Shown here: in pieces, positions 19,278 through 28,094 of the stretch
Numbering within the stretch: position 1 is the stretch's first letter
Layout of the letters: each line of letters opens with the position of its first letter
Source of the DNA: Anatilimnocola floriformis
Lineage (GTDB): Bacteria > Planctomycetota > Planctomycetia > Pirellulales > Pirellulaceae
Length of the DNA: 64,000 nt
Assembly (NCBI RefSeq): GCF_024256385.1
Contig: NZ_JAMLFW010000001.1
Location: 2,294,001-2,358,000, forward strand
Direction of reading: 5' to 3'
Program-made: the position numbers and the translations under genes
Notes under the pieces: generated by a model
Seen by the model: only the letters and a program-made list of their open reading frames with translations
The model's database searches: none
What the model was told of the DNA's origin: nothing

Positions 19278-19568
19278 ATGATCGGTGGTTTGAAAGTAAT
19301 CAGCGTCAAGGAAGGCGAACAACATGAGTTCGAACGACTGTTCGCCGAATTGCGTGAAGTGATGCGCACCGCCGAGCCGGGTTGCCTCCTTTACTCTCTG
19401 CTACGTTCGCGGCGCGATGACCGCTGCTATATTGTTCACGAGCAATATAGCGACGCTGCGGCGCTCGCGGCCCATGAATCATCAGCGCATGGCGCGAAGT
19501 ATTTTCCGCAGATCCGCGCGCTGCTGGAAAGCATTACCGTCGAGTATTTTGACAGCGTTGTGGAGTAA
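19278..19568 (+). CDS. Antibiotic biosynthesis monooxygenase (ABM) domain protein
   Basis: A 96-residue single-domain protein. ATG 19278, preceded by GAGGAG, is preferred to an upstream in-frame ATG because the ABM fold begins with MIGGLKVISVKEGEQ. The pattern CLLYSLLRSRRDD..YIVHEQYSDAAALAAHESSAH is typical of small dimeric ABM/quinol-monooxygenase-like proteins. Substrate unknown. It is followed 9 bp later by the DUF6891 gene. Confidence 0.75.
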   Translation: MIGGLKVISVKEGEQHEFERLFAELREVMRTAEPGCLLYSLLRSRRDDRCYIVHEQYSDAAALAAHESSAHGAKYFPQIRALLESITVEYFDSVVE

Positions 19569-19577
19569 GGCGAGCCG

Positions 19578-20189
19578 ATGAGCGATACCGACGATTACAT
19601 CCTGCAAAAGATCAAGACCTATGTTTGGTCGGGTTTCTATTCACCGGAAGAAGTCGACTCGATGATCGACGACATCCTGGAGGAAGACGCGAATGAGGCC
19701 ATGCTGCGGGCCGCCGTTGAACCGGAGTTCGCAGCCAAGGCCGCTGCGGAAGAAGATTGGCCGGAGGAGACCGATTGCGATCGGCTCGATGGCGCCTTTG
19801 AGGAACTCAACGACGGCGGCATCATCGCGCTGCATAACGCGGGGTACACGATGTCGGATGGACTTAGCGACGTCAGTGAAGAACTGCACGAGCGCGGCCG
19901 CGATCAAGTCCGCGGCTTCTGCTTTTATCATGGCCAAGATCTGGAGCGGGCCGTCGACGGCGGTGGGCTGATGCTGGCCTTTGGCGCGATCCCCGACGAG
20001 CCGGCAAAAAACAAAAAGATCGGCGAACTCCTCAAATACACTCTGGAGGAATGGGGCTTCACCGTCGAATGGAGTGGCGATGTCGGAACACGCCTCTCGC
20101 TGCCTACGCTCGATTGGAAGCGGTCCCTTGAACAATCCGAAGACGAAGATTTCGATGACGACGATGATTTCGACGAAGACGATGACTAG
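19578..20189 (+). CDS. DUF6891-like protein with acidic C-terminal tail
   Basis: A 203-residue soluble protein resembling DUF6891: an N-terminal YVWSGFYSPEEVDSMI segment, a central ALHNAGYTMSDG and FCFYHGQDLERA, and a GEEWGF-like EEWGFTVEW near 160. The last ~20 residues are almost wholly Asp/Glu (DDDDDFDEDDD). No enzymatic role is established for the family. It probably shares a transcript with its neighbours. Its stop overlaps the next gene by 8 bp. Confidence 0.65.
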   Translation: MSDTDDYILQKIKTYVWSGFYSPEEVDSMIDDILEEDANEAMLRAAVEPEFAAKAAAEEDWPEETDCDRLDGAFEELNDGGIIALHNAGYTMSDGLSDVSEELHERGRDQVRGFCFYHGQDLERAVDGGGLMLAFGAIPDEPAKNKKIGELLKYTLEEWGFTVEWSGDVGTRLSLPTLDWKRSLEQSEDEDFDDDDDFDEDDD

Positions 20190-20484
20190 CGAATCGCCAG
20201 GCGAAATCAGCTACGACCTCGTGATGGAAGCAGAGATGCCATTCATCGAAGCCACCTTTCGTCTTCCTGATGGGCCGTGGCAAGTGCTGATCTTTGCTCG
20301 CAGTGAAGTAGCCGAGCCGGAAATCGTCAGTGGAAAATGGGACAGCGGCGTGCAAGGCTACTTTGTGAGATTCCCCGAGAATCAGCCGCTCAACGCTGAG
20401 ATTGCTGAGGCAATTTTGACTTCCGCCACGGGCGTTGAATCGTGGCGAGTTGTCCGCGGCCCAGACTCGATGAAATTGCGCTGA
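20182..20484 (+). CDS. Small protein of unknown function coupled to the DUF6891 gene
   Basis: A 100-residue soluble protein starting at ATG 20182, inside the acidic tail codons of the preceding gene in another frame. The 8-bp overlap supports translational coupling. It is beta-rich with no motif that I recognise (FIEATFRLPDGPWQVLIFAR near the start). No separate ribosome-binding site is needed in this arrangement. Confidence 0.6.
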   Translation: MTSESPGEISYDLVMEAEMPFIEATFRLPDGPWQVLIFARSEVAEPEIVSGKWDSGVQGYFVRFPENQPLNAEIAEAILTSATGVESWRVVRGPDSMKLR

Positions 20485-20569
20485 CTTGATCCAGCCTGTT
20501 TGACTTTCACCCGACGTCGTCCTAATTTGACCCACACTTGTCGACCCCACTTCTTCGCTGGAGCAACTC

Positions 20570-21046
20570 ATGCCCGTTTCGCCCATTCCGCCTGGGATGC
20601 ACACCATTCAGGCCTATCTCGTTTGCAAGGATGCCGCGGCTGCGATCAAGTTTTATGAAAAGGCTTTCGGCGCGCAGGAAATCTTTCGCATGCCGATGCC
20701 GAAGTCGGACGCGATCATGCATGCCGAGTTGAAGATCGGCGATAGTGTGCTGATGCTGAGCGAGGAGAATCCGCAGTGGGGCACGCAATCGCCGCTGGCT
20801 CTTGGCAACACGCCAGTCACGCTCATGTGTTATGTGCCCGATGTCGACGCGTCATACAAGCAGGCGGTCGCCGCAGGTTGCACGTCGAAGATGGAGCCCG
20901 GCAACATGTTTTGGGGCGATCGGATGGCCGCCGTCATCGATCCCTTCGGCCATAAGTGGTCGCTGGCGACGCACGTCGAGGATGTCTCGCCCGAGGAGAT
21001 GGAAAAACGGGGCGTGGCGTTCTTCAGCGGCCAAAATTGCTCGTGA
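20570..21046 (+). CDS. VOC-family (glyoxalase/PhnB-like) protein
   Basis: A 158-residue protein with the paired beta-alpha-beta-beta-beta modules of the vicinal oxygen chelate fold: YLVCKDAAAAIKFYEKAFGA, MHAELKIGDSVLMLSEE, VDASYKQAVAAG and DRMAAVIDPFGHKWSLATH. The pattern is closest to PhnB-like members. Possible metal ligands are the His in MHAEL and Glu residues, but the reaction is not predictable. ATG at 20570 follows GGAGCAA. The next gene starts 10 bp downstream. Confidence 0.75.
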   Translation: MPVSPIPPGMHTIQAYLVCKDAAAAIKFYEKAFGAQEIFRMPMPKSDAIMHAELKIGDSVLMLSEENPQWGTQSPLALGNTPVTLMCYVPDVDASYKQAVAAGCTSKMEPGNMFWGDRMAAVIDPFGHKWSLATHVEDVSPEEMEKRGVAFFSGQNCS

Positions 21047-21056
21047 CGATGCCAGT

Positions 21057-21443
21057 ATGACGATGGCTGATCAATCAACACCACCGGCCGACGATGAGTT
21101 CAAGCTGCAGCCCCCCGATGGTCCCGGGCGGGAGCGGATTGAGAAGTTTTTCGACGGTTCGCCGCTCGCGGCCATGCCCGTCGATCCGCCGCCGAAGAGC
21201 GACTATCAATTCCGCCTCACCGATCTGCTGATCGTGACGGCGGGCGTGGGCTTGGGACTCGCCGGTGGCAGTTGGATGCCGCGCGATATCTTCGCGGCCA
21301 TTCTGGGCGTGGTGACCCTTATCGGCCTGATGGCCGTGCACATCTACCCGCCCGAATCGCGCCTGAGCAAAGTGCTGTGGGCGACGCTGGTCATGTCGTA
21401 TTTGATTTCGGTCGTGGCGGCGATCTTTCGGCCGTTGGCTTAG
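21057..21443 (+). CDS. Small membrane protein of unknown function
   Basis: A 128-residue protein with a hydrophilic, Pro-rich N-terminal half and three closely packed hydrophobic segments from ~60 onward (LLIVTAGVGLGLAGG, AAILGVVTLIGLMAV and VMSYLISVVAAIF). ATG 21057 or 21063 could be used. No family recognised. It lies 10 bp after the VOC gene and is probably cotranscribed. Confidence 0.55.
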   Translation: MTMADQSTPPADDEFKLQPPDGPGRERIEKFFDGSPLAAMPVDPPPKSDYQFRLTDLLIVTAGVGLGLAGGSWMPRDIFAAILGVVTLIGLMAVHIYPPESRLSKVLWATLVMSYLISVVAAIFRPLA

Positions 21444-21524
21444 CACAAAAGCCACCCGTTGGCGGGCGGCGCCCGCACCAGCGTCTGGCGACAGTGCTAC
21501 GGAAAGCGAATCACAGGCGACCAA

Positions 21525-22703
21525 CTATGGGCTGTTGACGATCGTGCCACCGCCCTGGCCGAACTGGTAGTTGAAGTTCAGCGGCATCACGCCGTAGATA
21601 CCGCGGGTGAAGACCATGTCGATGATTTCGTCGGCCCGTTGCAGTGACGACTTCGGCACCACGACGATGTCGGAATCACGCAGCCAGATCTCGTCCGAGG
21701 GCATCGGCCGTTCGCCGTAAAGAGCGCCACGCAGATCGAGCTTGGTGGCCAGCAGTCGCCAATCATCCGCGCGGCGGAAGACCACAATCGTGCGGAGGTT
21801 CGCACCTTGCAGCCAGCCACCACCAAGCGCGATAGCTTGCATGGCGGTCGTGGGCCCATCGAGCGAGTAGCGACCCGGGTTGCGAACTTCGCCGACGACG
21901 AACACCGCCCGCGGCGCGCGAGCCGCCAGATTCGGCGTGATCTCGAGCCCTTCGACGATCGTCGCATAGCGGGCGTTGACTTCGCGTTTGACTTCTTCGA
22001 GCGACAGGCCTTGCGCGGGAACTTGATCGATACCCGGCAGCGAGACCGTTCCTTCCGGATTCACACGCACGTTGCGGCCCATACCGCCGGAGAAAAACCG
22101 GTTGTCGACCGTGGCTTTGAGATCTTCGAGACGCGTATTGGTCTTCACCGGCGTGACGGTGATATCGGGGATCTTGTAGTACTTCTTGTAGCGTTCTTCG
22201 AGCGCGCGTTGCACGTCGATCAGCGTCAGCTTTGAGACTTTGATCTGACCCACCAGCGGCAGAATGATCATGCCATCGGTTTGAATCGTCACATCGCGAT
22301 TGAGCGTGGTGTCGATCAGCGATTCGATTTTCAGCACGTCGCCGGTTTGCAGGCGATAGGGCTTGGCCGAGTCGGAACGTGTGATGCGATAGATGAACTC
22401 GACCTGATCGTCGACGCGCAGCCGATACTGCTGAACGTGCGACGTGCGCGAAGGGCCGACGTATTCGCCGTGCTGAAAGGCTTCCCAGGGGATCGGGCCC
22501 CAGTCTTTGTGCCACCGTTGTTCGCCGCAGCCATCGCCGTTCGCGCAATCGACACCATTGATGGTGCGATTGCAGGCGTTGCCAGTGCAACCGTTGTTGC
22601 ACGATTGGCAAGCAGCAGCGTACGCGCCGGTTTGCGCGGAGGCGTGGTGAGCAATGCCGCACACGAGCAGTAGCGCAGCGACGAAAGCAAATTGCATTTT
22701 CAT
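21525..22703 (-). CDS. Polysaccharide biosynthesis/export (Wza-like) protein
   Basis: A 392-residue exported protein with a signal peptide ending ASA-QTG (~23) and a Cys-rich mature N-terminus. A Poly_export domain (~110-190) includes YRLQTGDVLKIESL and ILPLVGQIKVSKLTL. SLBB-like domains follow (VSLPGIDQVPAQGLSLEEVK and VFVVGEVRNPGRYSLDGPTTAMQAIALGGG, the latter only in part). Wza-type proteins form the outer-membrane channel for exopolysaccharide. The protein has no lipobox, and no transmembrane tail is obvious. It follows the TPR lipoprotein by 5 bp, so the pair is probably one operon. Confidence 0.8.
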   Translation of the reverse strand: MKMQFAFVAALLLVCGIAHHASAQTGAYAAACQSCNNGCTGNACNRTINGVDCANGDGCGEQRWHKDWGPIPWEAFQHGEYVGPSRTSHVQQYRLRVDDQVEFIYRITRSDSAKPYRLQTGDVLKIESLIDTTLNRDVTIQTDGMIILPLVGQIKVSKLTLIDVQRALEERYKKYYKIPDITVTPVKTNTRLEDLKATVDNRFFSGGMGRNVRVNPEGTVSLPGIDQVPAQGLSLEEVKREVNARYATIVEGLEITPNLAARAPRAVFVVGEVRNPGRYSLDGPTTAMQAIALGGGWLQGANLRTIVVFRRADDWRLLATKLDLRGALYGERPMPSDEIWLRDSDIVVVPKSSLQRADEIIDMVFTRGIYGVMPLNFNYQFGQGGGTIVNSP

Positions 22704-22708
22704 GACAG

Positions 22709-24166
22709 TTATCTCCGGGTGCCGGTCGCGCCGTTTTTCTGCGCGGTAACCGGAGTACTTGGCTGTTCCCAGCTTTGGCCTTTTTCGCCGGTGGCTGCGA
22801 AGCTTTTTGGATCCATCCAGTTCACGGCCGGCTTTTGGCTGTTGGCGACGAGCGCATTCTTGCCGCCGATGGCCGCGAGTTCTTGTTGCGCGAGCGTGGC
22901 CAACTGTTGTTCGCCGAGGCGCGTGTGCACGATTGCCAGGTTTTGCCAGCCTTCGGCATGCGAGCGAGTGTTCACGCTTTGCTGCAGCAGTGTCTTGGCA
23001 TCTTGCAATTGACCGTAACGAGCGAGCAACACACCGAGCTCATTCGCGGCCAGATAGTGTTGCGGCGCGACGCTAAGCGCGGCGCGGAAGCAGACCATTG
23101 CCTGTGGCCCCTGCAATCGATCGGCCGATTGCGACTGCCGTGCCAGGCTGTTGTGAACCTTGCCGAGCCAGAATAGCGTGTCGGCGGCGGCGGGGAGATC
23201 GCCAGCGGAGACGGTCAGACGTTCGCCGGCGAAACCGTAGTAGCGCTGCATGGCGATGACGGGCGATGTTTCTTGCGTGGCAAGTTCCTTCAGCACCGGT
23301 GTGCGATGGCCTGCCACGATATCTTCCACGCGCATCGGCAGCGTGGCCGTGGCGTTGTGAATGGCGAAATCTTCGGCTTCGTCCATCGCGATCAAGCCTT
23401 GCTCAAAGGCCTGGCTGTAACCGATCGTGGCATCGGCGGCGTCGAGCGATTGCGTGGCGATGCGCATCGACTGCAGGAGGTCTTCGCGTGCGGCGAAGAG
23501 TGCGCCGCGGTTCGCCATCGCAACGGCTTGGTGATTGATTGCGTTGATTCGTTCGCTCACGCCGCGAAAGCCGCTGCGATCGCGCGGCGGGCCCATCGCA
23601 GGTGCGGGACGCGCGGCGAGATATTGCGGCTGCACCGGCGGTTGGAAAGGAGGAGGCGCTTCGGTCGGCGGCACGAAGCTCGGGCCGTTGAAACTGGGCG
23701 CGGCAAATGTCGCGGGCAGCGCGGCTGCTGGAGCCTGGCTTGGTTCTTTGATGCGCTGAATGCCTTCGACGGAGTAAGGACCAGCTTGTCCGGGCGCAAT
23801 TGGCAGGCCGGGTTGCGGCTTGGAGATCACGCGCGGCGCATCGGGATCAACAGCGACTGGCGATGGAGCCGTTTTCGGCGCGTAAGGATTGGCGGGAGAC
23901 TGGGGAGCGTTGTTTTGATGACGATCGGACTGGCGGAAATTTGCGTCGGCGCTTTCCATCCAATCGCCGGCGACGGGGCGAACCTCGCCAGGAACGGTGA
24001 GGAGGCGCGGTTGCGTCAGGGGCGGCAACGGCTTGGCGATGGCTCGCGGCATTTGCTGCTGCGAGTACGCGGGTGGTTCGCTTGGACCACCGCCGCAGCC
24101 CGTCAGCAAAAAGCCCGCCGGTGTGCAACAGGCAAGCAGTAACGCAGTTCGGCTGAGGCGAATCAT
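22709..24166 (-). CDS. Lipoprotein with TPR-like C-terminal region
   Basis: ATG 24166 gives 485 residues that start with a lipoprotein signal (MIRLSRTALLLACCTPAGFL) and lipobox LTGC near 25. An upstream in-frame start would bury this signal. A Pro-rich low-complexity region spans ~30-200. The C-terminal half is helical and TPR-like (FRAALSVAPQHYLAANELGVLLARYGQ; NLAIVHTRLGEQQLA). The position 5 bp upstream of the Wza-like gene suggests a helper role in polysaccharide export or cell-envelope assembly. Function is not proven. Confidence 0.65.
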   Translation of the reverse strand: MIRLSRTALLLACCTPAGFLLTGCGGGPSEPPAYSQQQMPRAIAKPLPPLTQPRLLTVPGEVRPVAGDWMESADANFRQSDRHQNNAPQSPANPYAPKTAPSPVAVDPDAPRVISKPQPGLPIAPGQAGPYSVEGIQRIKEPSQAPAAALPATFAAPSFNGPSFVPPTEAPPPFQPPVQPQYLAARPAPAMGPPRDRSGFRGVSERINAINHQAVAMANRGALFAAREDLLQSMRIATQSLDAADATIGYSQAFEQGLIAMDEAEDFAIHNATATLPMRVEDIVAGHRTPVLKELATQETSPVIAMQRYYGFAGERLTVSAGDLPAAADTLFWLGKVHNSLARQSQSADRLQGPQAMVCFRAALSVAPQHYLAANELGVLLARYGQLQDAKTLLQQSVNTRSHAEGWQNLAIVHTRLGEQQLATLAQQELAAIGGKNALVANSQKPAVNWMDPKSFAATGEKGQSWEQPSTPVTAQKNGATGTRR

Positions 24167-24381
24167 GGGCACATCCGTGCGACGCGAGAATCCTTGCGGC
24201 CGCGCGAGCAAATCCATGCGCAGCCATCACGTGGGTGGAATCGTCGCGCCGTGCTGGCAGACTTGCGAGCAAACCGGCGAAGGTGGGGAGACTGCTGGCA
24301 AGGAGAACGCGCTTTCCGCACAGCCGAAACAATGCGAATCCGCGACAGGTTGTTTGTGGCGCAGAATTGCCAGCGCTGTTG

Positions 24382-25353
24382 TTACACCCGGCAAGGTTGA
24401 AACGGATTGCCGCGCAGCGAAGTGAGAGGCCGAGCATCGAGACCGCGGCGGCAAAGGTCATCGACAAATGCGACGGGACCATGCGTGCAGTAGATGATCC
24501 GCGGTTGCACGAGGTCGATACACTTTAACAGTTCGGTGTAATCGGCATGATCGGTCAGCGGGATGGCGAAATCGGCGCCGCTTGTTTGCCGGCCGCGTGG
24601 TGAATGCGCCCAGCCTGTAACCACGATGCTCGACGTGCGGCCGAGATTGCGGAGCCGCGGCGCTTGTTGCATGAAGGGCGGCGCGATCACGACATGGCCC
24701 GGCAGATACTGATCGTCGTAGCGTTTGAAATCGCCCAGTTTGCAGCCAAGTTGCTCATAGACTTGGCTCATCTCAAACGTAAGCGGATGTTGCTGCACGG
24801 GAATGCCGCGCTGCGTGAGCAGCTTCGTCACTTCCTGTGATTTGCCCATCACGTAGGCATGAATGAGCGGAGTGCGGCCGCTGTTCAAAATGAGTTGCAC
24901 GGTGCGGATGAGTTGCTCGATCACTTCTTCGCGCGGCGGCAGTTGATAGCGCGGATCGCCGAAGGTCGATTCCATTACGAGCACATCGGCTTCGGGCGGA
25001 TCGGCGGGCGCTGCCGTGACCGACGCGCCGAGTTTGAAGTCGCCCGTGTAGAGCATGCTTCCTTCGTCGGTCTCGACATGCAACATCGCGGAGCCGAGGC
25101 AATGGCCTGCAGCGTGTGTGGTCAGCCGATGGTCGCGCCACTCGAGCGATTCGCCAAGCGGCATCGGGCGGATGCGGTGATCGCCGAGGCGATGGCGATA
25201 AAGGGCGGCTGTTTCCGGCGTGCAGAAGGCCAGTTCGTGCCGCGCCATATGATCGGCGTGGGCGTGCGAAACGAAGCCACGCGGCTGGCGGCGAGTGTAA
25301 TCGACGGCGAGGTCGAGCGCGGTGATTTTCAGGCCGTGCTGATAATGAAACAT
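24382..25353 (-). CDS. Metallo-beta-lactamase-fold nuclease (SNM1/RNA-processing exonuclease-like)
   Basis: ATG 25353 gives 323 residues starting MFHYQHGLKITALDL. MBL metal-binding motifs are VSHAHADHMARH (~30-40), AGHCLGSAM (~85) and YTGDFKLG (~105), and a late LTDHADY (~275). The order fits the exonuclease-like MBL families with a compact beta-CASP region, as in proteins annotated as putative mRNA 3'-end processing or ligase-associated DNA exonucleases. A nuclease role is likely, but DNA or RNA preference is unknown. It stands alone, divergent from uppP. Confidence 0.75.
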   Translation of the reverse strand: MFHYQHGLKITALDLAVDYTRRQPRGFVSHAHADHMARHELAFCTPETAALYRHRLGDHRIRPMPLGESLEWRDHRLTTHAAGHCLGSAMLHVETDEGSMLYTGDFKLGASVTAAPADPPEADVLVMESTFGDPRYQLPPREEVIEQLIRTVQLILNSGRTPLIHAYVMGKSQEVTKLLTQRGIPVQQHPLTFEMSQVYEQLGCKLGDFKRYDDQYLPGHVVIAPPFMQQAPRLRNLGRTSSIVVTGWAHSPRGRQTSGADFAIPLTDHADYTELLKCIDLVQPRIIYCTHGPVAFVDDLCRRGLDARPLTSLRGNPFQPCRV

Positions 25354-25456
25354 GCTTCGAATATACCGCCTGTGACGGTTTTTGGGCTGAGGCATTTCCT
25401 CCCGACTGCTAGCAGGCTGCTTCCCGCAGCAGCATCTCTGCGAGCTATTTTTAGGC

Positions 25457-26251
25457 ATGACATTTCCCATTCTCATGCTGCTCGCGGTCGTGCAAGGAAT
25501 TGCCGAATTCCTGCCCATTAGTTCCAGCGGGCATTTGATCGTGCTCGGCAATTGGTTGGCCGGTAAAGGCGAAGCATTGCCGGACCTCGCCGATGTGAAC
25601 ATCGTGCTGCATCTCGGCACGCTGGGCTCGATCGTCGTGTTTTATTGGCAGCGCTGCTGGAAGCTGCTCACCGACGATCGCCGCGTGATTTGGTTCATGT
25701 TCATCGGCACGCTGCCGGCCGTCGTCGTCGGCTTGCCGCTGAAGTTGATGTTCGAACACTTGCTCGAAAGCCCGCTCGTCGCCGGTTGTCTCTTTCCGGT
25801 GACCGGCATCATTCTCTTACTGACGCTGCGCCTACCAAAGGGCGTAGTCGATTACCGCCGCATGACCTGGCGCGACGCGCTGTTCGTCGGCTGTTGCCAG
25901 GCCGTAGCGATTCTCCCCGGCCTATCGCGCAGCGGCACGACGATCGCGGCAGGGCTTTATCGCGGCCTCGATCGTTCTTCGGCAGCGACGTTTTCCTTTT
26001 TGCTCGCCATCCCGGCCATCCTCGGCGCCGGCGTGCTGGAAGGGATCGATTTGATCAAAGACAAACACACGCTCGCCGTGCCGGTGAATGAATTGCTGAT
26101 CGCCGCCGGCGTGTCGTTCGTCATCGGTCTCGGTTCGATCTGGCTGCTGAATCGTTGGCTGCAGAGTGGCCGAATTCAAATCTTCGCCTGGTACTGCATC
26201 GGGCTCGGCGTGGTGGTTGTGAGTTGGTGTTTGCTGCGAGCGTCGACGTAG
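25457..26251 (+). CDS. uppP: Undecaprenyl-diphosphate phosphatase
   Basis: A 264-residue polytopic membrane protein. It has both conserved UppP/BacA signatures: QGIAEFLPISSSGHLI near residue 13 and LPGLSRSGTTIAAGLYRG near 155, with catalytic Glu, Ser and Arg. It recycles undecaprenyl diphosphate to the monophosphate carrier for peptidoglycan and surface polysaccharides. Length matches the family. ATG 25457 is preceded by a short intergenic region shared with the divergent MBL-fold gene. Confidence 0.92.
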   Translation: MTFPILMLLAVVQGIAEFLPISSSGHLIVLGNWLAGKGEALPDLADVNIVLHLGTLGSIVVFYWQRCWKLLTDDRRVIWFMFIGTLPAVVVGLPLKLMFEHLLESPLVAGCLFPVTGIILLLTLRLPKGVVDYRRMTWRDALFVGCCQAVAILPGLSRSGTTIAAGLYRGLDRSSAATFSFLLAIPAILGAGVLEGIDLIKDKHTLAVPVNELLIAAGVSFVIGLGSIWLLNRWLQSGRIQIFAWYCIGLGVVVVSWCLLRAST

Positions 26252-26317
26252 GCGGAATTCGTCGCGAACGAGCAACGTGCAGTTCCGGCGGATTGTCTAC
26301 TGTTTAAACTGAAGGGC

Positions 26318-26914
26318 ATGTCGCAGCCCAATCCCTTTGCCGATGAACCGTTGCCAACTGGGCAGCGCTTGCAATCGGCGGCGGATCCGTTGGATCCCTA
26401 CGCAGCGCCGGCGGGAGGCGCCGAATATGAAGTGCAGCACGCTGGACCCGGCCCGGGTGTTTGGCGGCAGGGCGATTTGGTGGTCGTTCATCAGTCGCTG
26501 AATTTGCCCGAGCGGTGTATTTGGACCAATGAGCCGACGAAACGTCGCTTCACGGTGCGGTTCACCTATTACACTTGGCTGGGGCTGCGCGGCTGGCAGC
26601 TTGATTTTGCGTACAGTTTTTCGCGGACCGCACTGTGGCGCATGATGAGAAAGGTGCTGACCGGGCTGGCGATGTTCACCGGTTCAGTCGGTGCGAATGC
26701 GGGGATCATCACGCTGGAAAGTTACAATTACTTTCAATTCGATTGGCTGGCTCCTTTGTTCGTGATTACCGCGATCGTCGGCTGCATGCTGGCCTATCGG
26801 GCGTCCCGCGAGCCGCTGTCGCTTGTGTACCACGAACAAGGCTACTTTTGCCTTCGTGGTGCGAAGGAGCCGTTTTTAGAGTCGTTGCCGAACTGGCCGG
26901 GGCTCCACCGCTAG
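26318..26914 (+). CDS. Membrane protein of unknown function
   Basis: A 198-residue protein with a Pro-rich N-terminal start (MSQPNPFADEPLPTGQRL), a cytosolic beta-rich section and two hydrophobic segments near residues 115-140 and 143-163. The lead sequence NPFADE/DPYAAP is common in planctomycete membrane proteins of unknown function. The next gene, also membrane-associated, begins 113 bp downstream. Confidence 0.55.
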   Translation: MSQPNPFADEPLPTGQRLQSAADPLDPYAAPAGGAEYEVQHAGPGPGVWRQGDLVVVHQSLNLPERCIWTNEPTKRRFTVRFTYYTWLGLRGWQLDFAYSFSRTALWRMMRKVLTGLAMFTGSVGANAGIITLESYNYFQFDWLAPLFVITAIVGCMLAYRASREPLSLVYHEQGYFCLRGAKEPFLESLPNWPGLHR

Positions 26915-27027
26915 TCGATTCCGCCTCTTTTGAGGTCACGAAGGGGGATTTGGTCCTCTGGTCGCCAGCTGACCGATTTGCTACCGTAACGGCTTCCAAA
27001 AAATGTCGCTATTTGCTTGAACCAACC

Positions 27028-27543
27028 ATGACCACTGTCGCTGTTCCCGCTCCCCAAGCGATCGCCGGGGTTACGCCTGCTCAGACGCAAGAAACCACGG
27101 TAATGACGGTTTGGCCGTCGGTCGCCGCTTACGGCATTGGCCGCACGCTGGGTCAGCTGTACGACATCCGCATGCCGGACATTTATTTCCTCCGGCTCGG
27201 TCGGCTGCTCGCACTGGCCTTTGTCCCGGTCTCGCTGGTGCTCTTCTTTTTCCGCGTTGCTCCTTACATCGGCACGCGGTACACGCTGACCAACCGCCGC
27301 TTGATCGTTCACAAGGGTTGGAAGATGGTCGAAGACAAAGCCATCGACCTCGACCGCTTCGACAAGATCGAAGTCGAAGTCCTCCCCGGCCAAAGCTGGT
27401 ACGAAGCCGGCGACCTGGTCTTCAAGCTCGGCAACGTCGAAACCTTCCGCCTCGACGGCGTCTCGCGCCCCGAAGCGTTTCGCTCGACCGTCTTCAAAGC
27501 CCATCAAGTTTACGTGGGTGTGAAGAAGGCCCAGAAGCGCTAA
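27028..27543 (+). CDS. Bacterial PH (bPH2) domain membrane protein
   Basis: A 171-residue protein: a membrane segment at ~60-80 (LLALAFVPVSLVLFFF) followed by a bPH2-like beta domain (GTRYTLTNRRLIVHKGWK, AIDLDRFDKIEVE, GDLVFKLGNVETFRLDGV). ATG 27028 is used because the upstream open frame overlaps the preceding gene in another frame. These domains occur in small membrane proteins of unsettled role. It is followed by an intrinsic terminator. Confidence 0.7.
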   Translation: MTTVAVPAPQAIAGVTPAQTQETTVMTVWPSVAAYGIGRTLGQLYDIRMPDIYFLRLGRLLALAFVPVSLVLFFFRVAPYIGTRYTLTNRRLIVHKGWKMVEDKAIDLDRFDKIEVEVLPGQSWYEAGDLVFKLGNVETFRLDGVSRPEAFRSTVFKAHQVYVGVKKAQKR

Positions 27544-27572
27544 TCGCCGACTGATTCGTCAGCAACAAAACA

Positions 27573-27606
27573 CAGCCGCGGGCTAACGCCCAGCGGCTGA
27601 TTTTTT
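27573..27606 (+). terminator. Intrinsic terminator after the bPH2 gene
   Basis: CAGCCGC / GCGGCTG arms around a GGGC..GCCC core form a strong hairpin at 27573-27599, followed by A and six T (27601-27606). It sits 29 bp past the stop at 27543 and 12 bp before the convergent cupin stop. Confidence 0.85.
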
Positions 27607-27617
27607 GCGCTACATTC

Positions 27618-28094
27618 TTAATGCTCCGGCACTTTGATCGTGATGCCATAGTTTGGCGCCACGGCCAACAGTTTCTCGATCTCGGCCTTGGTTGGCGGCG
27701 ATGGGATATCGCCCACCTTTGCGGGCACACCAACCTCGAAGAACATGTTTTCCAAGCCCGCCGGCGCGACCGAAATAATCATGCGGGCAGTTTTGTCCGA
27801 GGCGTTCTTGAACGAATGCTGGCTGCCGATCGGCATGTTGGCAAACATGCCTGCCGTGGCAACAAGCTGCTTTTCGCCAACCGTGAACGTGATCTCACCA
27901 TCGAGGATGTAGAACGACTCCTCTTCACGGCTGTGAGTGTGAGGCGGCGGCCCACCGCCAGGCGGCACCGTGGCCTCGAACATGGCGTACTTGCCGTCGG
28001 TCTCGTCGCCAGTTGCCAGAAAGCGGTCGAGATCACCAACGACGGCGATGGTGCGTCCTTCGGAGGGCGTGCGGAGAATTGGTTGAGTTTTCAA
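27618..28094 (-). CDS. Cupin-domain protein
   Basis: A 158-residue single-cupin protein. Motif 1 is PPHTHSREEESFYILDGEI (~50-70), with metal-ligand His, His and Glu, and motif 2 is ANMPIGSQHSFKN (~86-98). The reaction is unknown; many relatives are annotated only as cupins. Its ATG overlaps the stop of the upstream MFS gene as ATGA, which indicates translational coupling. Confidence 0.8.
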   Translation of the reverse strand: MKTQPILRTPSEGRTIAVVGDLDRFLATGDETDGKYAMFEATVPPGGGPPPHTHSREEESFYILDGEITFTVGEKQLVATAGMFANMPIGSQHSFKNASDKTARMIISVAPAGLENMFFEVGVPAKVGDIPSPPTKAEIEKLLAVAPNYGITIKVPEH